Shown here piece after piece: positions 58,083-64,000 of a DNA stretch of 64,000 nt (positions are counted from its first letter, which is position 1; every line of letters starts with the position of its first letter). This DNA comes from Gymnopus androsaceus JB14 (Eukaryota > Basidiomycota > Agaricomycetes > Agaricales > Omphalotaceae), in contig ML769594.1 of assembly GCA_009733575.1 (NCBI GenBank), positions 1 through 64,000 of the forward strand, in the 5' to 3' direction. The translations under genes were made by a program, and so were the position numbers. The notes under the pieces were generated by a model. That model had not been told where the DNA came from. It worked only from the letters and a program-made list of their open reading frames with translations, and did not search any database.

Positions 58083-58920
58083 CACTTACTCATGATCGCT
58101 TGCATGCAACCGTATTCAAGCCTTGGATTCCAGCTTTGAGGTACCCTTTTCTTCCTCCAAGAGTTTCAAAACCTCACGATCAGCTTTCAACTCGTCTACA
58201 TCCCAATGCGCCCATACAAAGCGGCCATGCAACCAAGATGCTTCTGGGGAGCCGCCCATACAGAAAAGTCTGCTGGCAATGCGACTAGACAGAAACCCCA
58301 AGTCAATACCTTCAAAGGCCAAATATGAAAGTGAAGAGACTACGTACATTCATCCCAATTAAAAGATCCACGATCAAGCATTGCAGCAGCAGGTTCCGAG
58401 TACAGTAGCCCGGGATGGAACGAAAGAATCTGAACATCGTCCACAGAACGTTCATCCGCAATCCGGCCAACATTGCCGTGAATGCAGTGGATGTGAAATA
58501 CGTTTCTGAGTTCCCGTGGGGTACAAATGCACCCCTGCCGTAAGAGACTTGATAAGGTGGAGCTTCAATCCCTTTGGACGGAAGAGTCTGTTTTACGAAA
58601 GTAGCAGACATTTGGAAATTCCCCGTAACGTTGATGTTGAATGCTTCCACGATCTCCTCCTTGTTCAGGGACAAGGTGTCGAGGAATTAGGGTAGAAGTG
58701 GGCAGCATTAAGAATTAGGACGTGACGAGGATGTTCTGCGAGTGGAGGAACTTCCAGAGTGAGGTGATTGAGGCATCGGCAGGCAATGTCTGCTTGGGCG
58801 AGCGATGAATTCCGTGGTTTACCTCGGAATTCTTGGTTTATTTAACCAACGCTTCATCTAGCAACCCAGCTCTCCGGCCTATGATGATGATTCTGGATGC
58901 ACCTGCTTTGGCGAAGGAGA
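58083..58920 (-). pseudogene. Broken SDR copy 3
   Basis: Closely follows SDR 1 (54065 to about 54910) but is interrupted by many 1-nt deletions and insertions, so only pieces such as the segment from MSLNKEEIVEAFNINVTGNF to FVKQTL stay open. The 5' end, including the nucleotide-binding motif, is missing: homology stops at 58920 in the GRRAG region and switches to DUF6534-type sequence. Confidence 0.88.
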
Positions 58921-58923
58921 TCC

Positions 58924-60011
58924 GCTCGAAAAATGCTTAGCAAAGGACTCGGGAAACACGCTCTCATTGCCAAGGGCATTTTCGCATTCACCTGTATGCT
59001 TGTGCTCATCGAAGTAATTCTGGGATTGTATATGGCTGTCGTCTCCTCAAGGGTGCCACCACAACCGCAGAATATAAGGAATTCGTGGCCGTTGCTGTGG
59101 CTTGGGAGTCCTTCGCAATCGCGGCAGATATGACGGTCATGTATGAATTTTGTACTTTCGAATTGTTCACCAGGTTCTTACCCATTTTTAGGTGTTCCTT
59201 GATTGGCACACTCTTGTACAGAAGAACTGGTTTCAGACGTAGGCTCATTACCATGTCTATATCAGTTCGTTTTTTGATGCCCTCCCAGAAACCGACTGGT
59301 TGCTATATAATCTTATTTTGGTCGCTATTGAGTGCGCCGTTCCTGTCACTCTTTTCACAGTACGTCCTTCCGCGTCCTGAGCAATGTAAAGCCACTCATA
59401 GACTTTTTTTTGGTCAGATTGGACATATGACTGGAGTCGTAAGTTTGCCTTGCGGTCGGTAACATTTTTCGGTGCTCATCGTAAGTATATAGGTTGCTAG
59501 CCCCACCACTGCAATGCACCAGCTGTTTGCTTGGTCGCAAGGTATGTCCGTTAAGCTTGACCCCGAAATAGTCACTGATAATTCAACCTTGTTGACTAGC
59601 ACGCTTGTACTCGTGCGTTGACAGTATGTTTTACCTAAACCAACGTTTACTGAATCTTCTTTTGTCTAAACAGTAACACTCTTTTTGTCGTGGGTCTAAT
59701 TCTCATCTTGTTTGCACTCGAACATTGTTGACAGACTTCTCTTCTTATTATCAGAATCTGAACGCGCGGAACAAGCTTCGCAGGGGTCCAGACTCAGTGG
59801 GCCAAGTCTCTGGCAACAACATTAGAGAAGTCAACTTTCTTTCAAATCGAAGCATGGGGCCTCAGGTAAGCATTACTTGATATCAATGCGCATGCCCGCT
59901 CACTACTCTTAGGTCAGAGTTGATGTTACTCGCGAAGAACACTTTGCGATGGACTCGATCTCTAACAAGGAGACTCATACCGACGACTTCAAGTCTCTCG
60001 ACCAGGTTTAA
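58924..60011 (+). pseudogene. Partial DUF6534-type gene copy
   Basis: Copies the 3' two thirds of the gene at 51613-53404, from the RKMLSKGLGKHALIAKGI exon to the DFKSLDQV end, with few changes but no 5' exons or promoter. It is fused directly to the broken SDR copy. Confidence 0.88.
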
Positions 60012-60515
60012 ACGTAAATGTTCATCTTTGAACCTGGCGAGGAATGGATTATTCAAGCTTCTATATAATACCTCTCGTTTGTACTGGTACATCGACTTTA
60101 CATCATTATCGCAGACCGTGTCTGCGTTGACTTTAATTCTGCAATTATTACAGTAATTAAACTTATTGTATTTAAAAAGTGCGAAAGTAGTTGACGATAT
60201 TATCAAAAGCGTACTATGACACGCAGATTTTATCTACCGTGTAATGAACCGGGCTGCCTGCAATCAATCCAGTCACCAAGTGGGCCAAAAGACCACAATG
60301 TCAAGGTTACTTGACATAGTTGCAGGCACTATGTATATAAGCGTAAACGGAACCTTTACACGCCGGTGCAGGTACTTTTGTGTATGATACAATCATGCTA
60401 CTCTATCTACAGGTGATCATTATAGTACATACAGAGCCAGGTAAAAATCCAAGAACTGCTTCAAGCAGAACGGAGACGATACACGAATACCATACGTATA
60501 CATACATAACTTCAG
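60012..60515. other. Intergenic stretch
   Basis: The first 200 bp repeat the 53405-53600 sequence; the remainder is unique 3' flank of the MYND gene. No gene recognised. Confidence 0.5.
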
Positions 60516-62016
60516 CTAGCGCTCCCAACCTTTCCAACGTCTAAACCTATCCCCAAGCGCATCCAAACTTGTGATCTTTCCTTCATTATACTTCTTGCTC
60601 ATCTTTGTCACATACTTCCACCAATCATCCTCCTTGTAACCTTCCTTGTACCCAGGCTTGTAGCCCACTGGGTGACCAAGTACATGATCCTCTTCTCCAG
60701 GGTCCTGCTCGATAGCTATTTGTGGCTCCTTGGGCCAGTTTACCCAACAGCGTGTCTTGAGAATATGCTTTGTCCATAAGGTGTTGTTTGTGAGCCAGTC
60801 TATGGTAAGCAATTTCTCTTCGTGTGTTAGAGGACGAGAAGAGAAAGAGTCCATGAAGCGAAAGAGGGTATTGCATTCTTCGTCCTCCCGTTCAACGAAC
60901 CGATGCAAATCTGTGTTGCGCAAAACCGATACCCGCCCAGTTTCGGTGTGCATCATGGGAGTGTTTCTCGCCATGATTCGATCCTTGAAGTAACACGGCG
61001 ACCATGATACAGGAGGCATTTTTGCATCGAGTTGTACATATGGGTCGGAACAGACCATTGTACACATATTAAATGTGAACATCCCAAGATCTAATACGAG
61101 CTCTTCGCCCTTGAGCGTCGTAAAGTAGATCCAGTAATGATCATTCGGATCTTGACCGAACCAAAAGTCATCGTTCATTATATTCCAGAAAACGAACGTA
61201 TCCTGATGCGTTAACGCGAACTTTTCCTTTGACAATACCGAAATCTGCGATAGGGGAACTTTTGTAGCTGAGTCGGGTGCGTCGTAGAGGGGGGTTGGGA
61301 TTATTAGTATCGTCATCGGAAGTTGTGTTGTAGGGCGAGGTGTACATTTCGCCGAGTAGAGCGACTAGCATTGTCGTAATGATAGGGAGGAGATGACCCT
61401 CGCGCAAGAAACGACGTCTGAGTTTACTGGAAACCTTGTCGGATTGAGCGGTAGGCCACCATTTCTTGAGAGAATCCTCTGGTGGAACCGGATCCCCTAT
61501 AGTCAAGATCAAGTTTTACATGTTGAAGGGAGTTAAGAAGAGGAGAAACGACTAACCCAATACAACGAGTTTTGCACTTGTGCCGTCAGGTAGAGCGGTT
61601 GGGTGGACGTAGGGATTTGGAGAATTCAAGATCTGGTGCGTGAGAGCTGGATGGATTGGTCTGTTATACATAAGTTCGATTGCTTTCCGCGAGAACAGCT
61701 AGGAATGGGTGAAATCCTTCCAACGGTATCTTATCGGTCTTGTTTTTACCTGGATAAGAGTCTCAGCTAGGTAAATATACAATAGAGAGATAGATCTACC
61801 GCAGATCTTCTTGTGCTTTACCCATTCAGCAGTCTGGCATTCTTTCGAGCAATATGTTTCCTACAATCGATGATCGCGACGCGTCACGCAATCACAGTGT
61901 AGAAAGTTGCGTACTTCATTACAGAGGGAGCACAGTTTCAGATCCGATGTTTTCCTGCAGCAAACTACGCACTTTTCGAAGGATTTCAGAGGAAGGACGA
62001 CACGTTTCTCCGACAT
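60516..62016 (-). CDS. MYND-type zinc finger protein
   Basis: Exons 62016-61915, 61860-61750, 61698-61557 and 61496-60516 chain in frame. The first two encode a MYND finger with the expected spacing: CVVCC, CSLC, then YCSKECQTAEWVKHKKIC. The rest is a roughly 370-residue region common in Agaricomycete MYND proteins (SAKLVVLGDPVPPEDS, FVFWNIMNDDFWFGQDP, HYWIYFTTLKGEEL). The frame breaks at 61289-61294, a C6 run on the coding strand with one base too many; removing one gives 444 aa. MYND fingers bind proline-rich partner peptides; the partner here is unknown. Confidence 0.85.
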
Positions 62017-62336
62017 GGCTCAGACAGGAGATAAAGGTGGTGCGCCACAGAGAATTGGGTTTCACCTAGCGGCTTGAACGGTCCGGCGTTACAAGAGTTC
62101 CTGCTGCGGAGCTGCTGAGGATTTCAGCGAAAAACTGCATGTACTTTATCTGTACTACATAGTAGTAGTTTGTACTAAGGTTTATTTGGGAGAGAAAGAA
62201 AAATTCATATGGAAGAAAGGTCATAGGTGCCGCTAAATTTAGCGCCATAGAATTAGAAAATCAGCCACACGCTCGATTTCCTTTCTTTACCGCAGGTCGG
62301 AACCACATTTCCCACTACACGTATATTTGCTCCGTC

Positions 62337-63615
62337 ATGTCTCGACGCTACAAGACCATTCTCCTCCCAGCTGTCCTCTTTACGACCTTCATCTTCTACT
62401 ACGTCTCCCAGAACCATTACCAGCTCAAGAACACTTTATCCTACGCTACCCGACCTCTGTGGGATAAAGATGATGGTCCTTCGAATATTATCCCTCACTA
62501 TTTCGCTGATGGAATGGTCGCAGACGAGAATATGTGCAAGCTGCACAATTGGCAGCCGAGGAACAAGGACGTCAAGGTTCTCGATGCGATACTGATGAGC
62601 AGCGAGCTCGATTTGCTCGAAGTTCGGCTCAACGAACTCGACCCGGTCGTTGACCGTTTCTTCATCATCGAGAGCAATGCGACCTTTACTGGTCTGCCAA
62701 AGGAAACTTATTTCCGGAATAACAGGGACAGGTTCGAAAAGTTTGCAAAGAAGATTTCATATCGTTTGTGAGTTTGCTGGTCCTTGAACTAGTCAATTAT
62801 CATGCTCAGCCCTTTATTAGCCTCCCTGGCCCTTCAGAGCACAACGAAGCCAAGGCATTCGACTTTGAACGGGAAACTCGAGTTGCAATGAATGCTTTCC
62901 TTCGATCCCATATAACGGAATTCCCTCCAAACACGGAAACACTCGTACTCATGTCCGACTTGGACGAGATTCCGTTCGCCCATTCCATCATGCTCCTCAA
63001 GGGCTGTAACTTTGGAGAAGCTGTACATTTGCAGCTGCGCAACTACATGTACAGGTTCGTATCCCGAGTGCCACGTCCACAGAACAGAATGGCTGACTCT
63101 TTGTTTCAGTTTTGAATGGATGTTGGGACTTACCTCTTGGAGAGCCTCGGTCCAACTCTGGAATTCTGCCACATCGTATTACCGACACTCCAAGTCAACA
63201 GAGAATATCCTCGCTGATTCTGGCTGGCATTGCTCTTACTGCTTCCGCGACTTATCCGAGTACATTCAGAAAATGAGAGGCTTCTCGCATTCTGATCGTA
63301 TTGGAGGACGTATGGATCTCCTGGAGCCTGAACGAATCCAGCAGAATATATGTCGAGGGAAGGATTTGTTTGAGATGTTGCCCGAAGCGTACAGTGTACG
63401 TTGTCTGTTTCCTCTGGTTCTATATACAATCTTATCTATCTTCTAGTACACTGAACTCCTCACGCAAATGTCCCTAGCACCAATGACCTCAGGGCTCGGA
63501 CTTCCAAAGCACGTTCTTCCTCAATCCAGACAAATTCCGCTTCCTCCTTCCTGGCGGATGCATGAGAGAGAAACCAAGTGACTCAGATTCCTCAACCGGG
63601 ACAGGATGGATTTGA
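62337..63615 (+). CDS. GT17 family N-acetylglucosaminyltransferase
   Basis: Exons 62337-62767, 62821-63054, 63110-63395 and 63447-63615. The N-terminus is a type II membrane anchor (TILLPAVLFTTFIFYYVS) after a basic MSRRYK, placing the enzyme in the Golgi. The catalytic region has VLDAILMSSELDLLEVRL, ELDPVVDRFFIIESNATF, the DxD motif in LMSDLDEIPF, HLQLRNYMYSFEWM and DSGWHCSYCF. This is the layout of beta-1,4-mannosyl-glycoprotein 4-beta-GlcNAc transferase-like (GT17) proteins. One extra base near 63513 shifts the frame after LGLPKH; removing it restores the expected C-terminus (LNPDKFRFLLPGGCMRE, end GTGWI). Confidence 0.9.
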
Positions 63616-64000
63616 TGACCTGGAGCGGTGACACGGGTGAAGTGCTGGAGGAATGAAATGGAAGTTTGCGCATCATGTACGGTAGGGGATCAGGGAAGCA
63701 GATGATGCTGTTCATTGGCGATAGTCAGCGGGAAGACTGAGGAACCCGCTGTGCGGTAATCCTGAGTCGTTTCGTGCAGTCCGTCGTTCGTATGTCTGCA
63801 AACTCTATGGCAGGATAATTTTACAGCTAAAAGGTGATCATGCTGATATCTTTATCTATCGACATGCTCACATATGTAGCTTTATCAGTTACTGGTTCAT
63901 ATTCGACGTACACGAGCCCTTCTACATCTGTATCTACTTTATTCTCTTGTGGCTTGCTTTTTGCTCTGGATCTAATATACTACTACTATCGGGAACCATG
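63616..64000. other. 3' flank of the GT17 gene
   Basis: No gene or repeat recognised up to the window end. Confidence 0.5.

Noticed and set aside
61168..61512. Separate 114-aa gene overlapping the MYND gene
   Set aside because: It is the MYND exon read past the C6 frame break; family sequence continues in the other frame.
62834..63188. Minus-strand frames over the GT17 gene
   Set aside because: Shadows of the well supported plus-strand gene.

Overview
The window reads as nuclear DNA of a filamentous basidiomycete, most likely an Agaricomycete. The genes carry many introns of about 45-65 nt with GTRNGT donors and nearby CTAAY branch sites. The gene set fits this: a NACHT-WD40 NLR-like receptor, a DUF6534-type membrane protein, a tyrosine-kinase-like kinase, a GT17 glycosyltransferase, a MYND-finger protein and SIN3. 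Species cannot be fixed from the sequence alone.

Layout. 1-4.3 kb: repeat-rich non-coding DNA made of reiterated intron-like modules. 4.4-8.4 kb (minus): a NACHT-WD40 receptor gene of about 1,294 aa with one frame break. 8.5-10.7 kb: more of the same repeats. 10.8-16.6 kb (plus): a broken transposase-like gene with a DUF6729-like Cys cluster, an RNase H-like DDE core, an embedded 3'-5' exonuclease-like domain and a C-terminal Cys cluster; a 772-bp TIR element sits inside it. 16.8-21.1 kb: several non-autonomous DNA transposons, including hAT-, Tc1/mariner- and Harbinger-like elements whose target duplications can be read. 21.1-35.5 kb: a duplicated, partly inverted block with a 2-kb inverted repeat, intron-containing tRNA-Ser(GCT) genes at both outer ends, a 25-N gap, an indel-rich segment, remnants of the NLR and the kinase, and GTAACC/GTCACC repeats. 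35.8-37.8 kb (minus): an intact-looking protein kinase gene. 38.5-39.3 kb (minus): a decayed uroporphyrinogen-III synthase copy.

39.4-47.8 kb (minus): the most interesting locus. A full SIN3 corepressor gene (three PAH domains, HDAC-interacting domain, C-terminal region) is followed by a tandem series of single-PAH genes: two short PAH-only proteins of about 117 aa, one decayed copy, and a 370-aa PAH plus coiled-coil protein with a basic C-terminus. All share the PAH1 intron position and phase, so they look like duplicates of the SIN3 5' end. They could compete with SIN3 for PAH1 ligands; that function is inference.

48.1-49.4 kb (plus): a conserved-looking coiled-coil protein of unknown function. 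49.7-51.0 kb: a TIR element between 299-bp direct repeats. 51.6-60.2 kb: a DUF6534-type membrane protein gene and two SDR oxidoreductase genes, plus a chimeric, indel-rich partial duplication of both families. 60.5-62.0 kb (minus): MYND-finger protein. 62.3-63.6 kb (plus): GT17 N-acetylglucosaminyltransferase.

One caution runs through the window. Many otherwise conserved genes carry single-base frame breaks, often in homopolymers. Together with the 25-N gap this suggests residual long-read assembly errors, so some broken genes may be intact in the organism.
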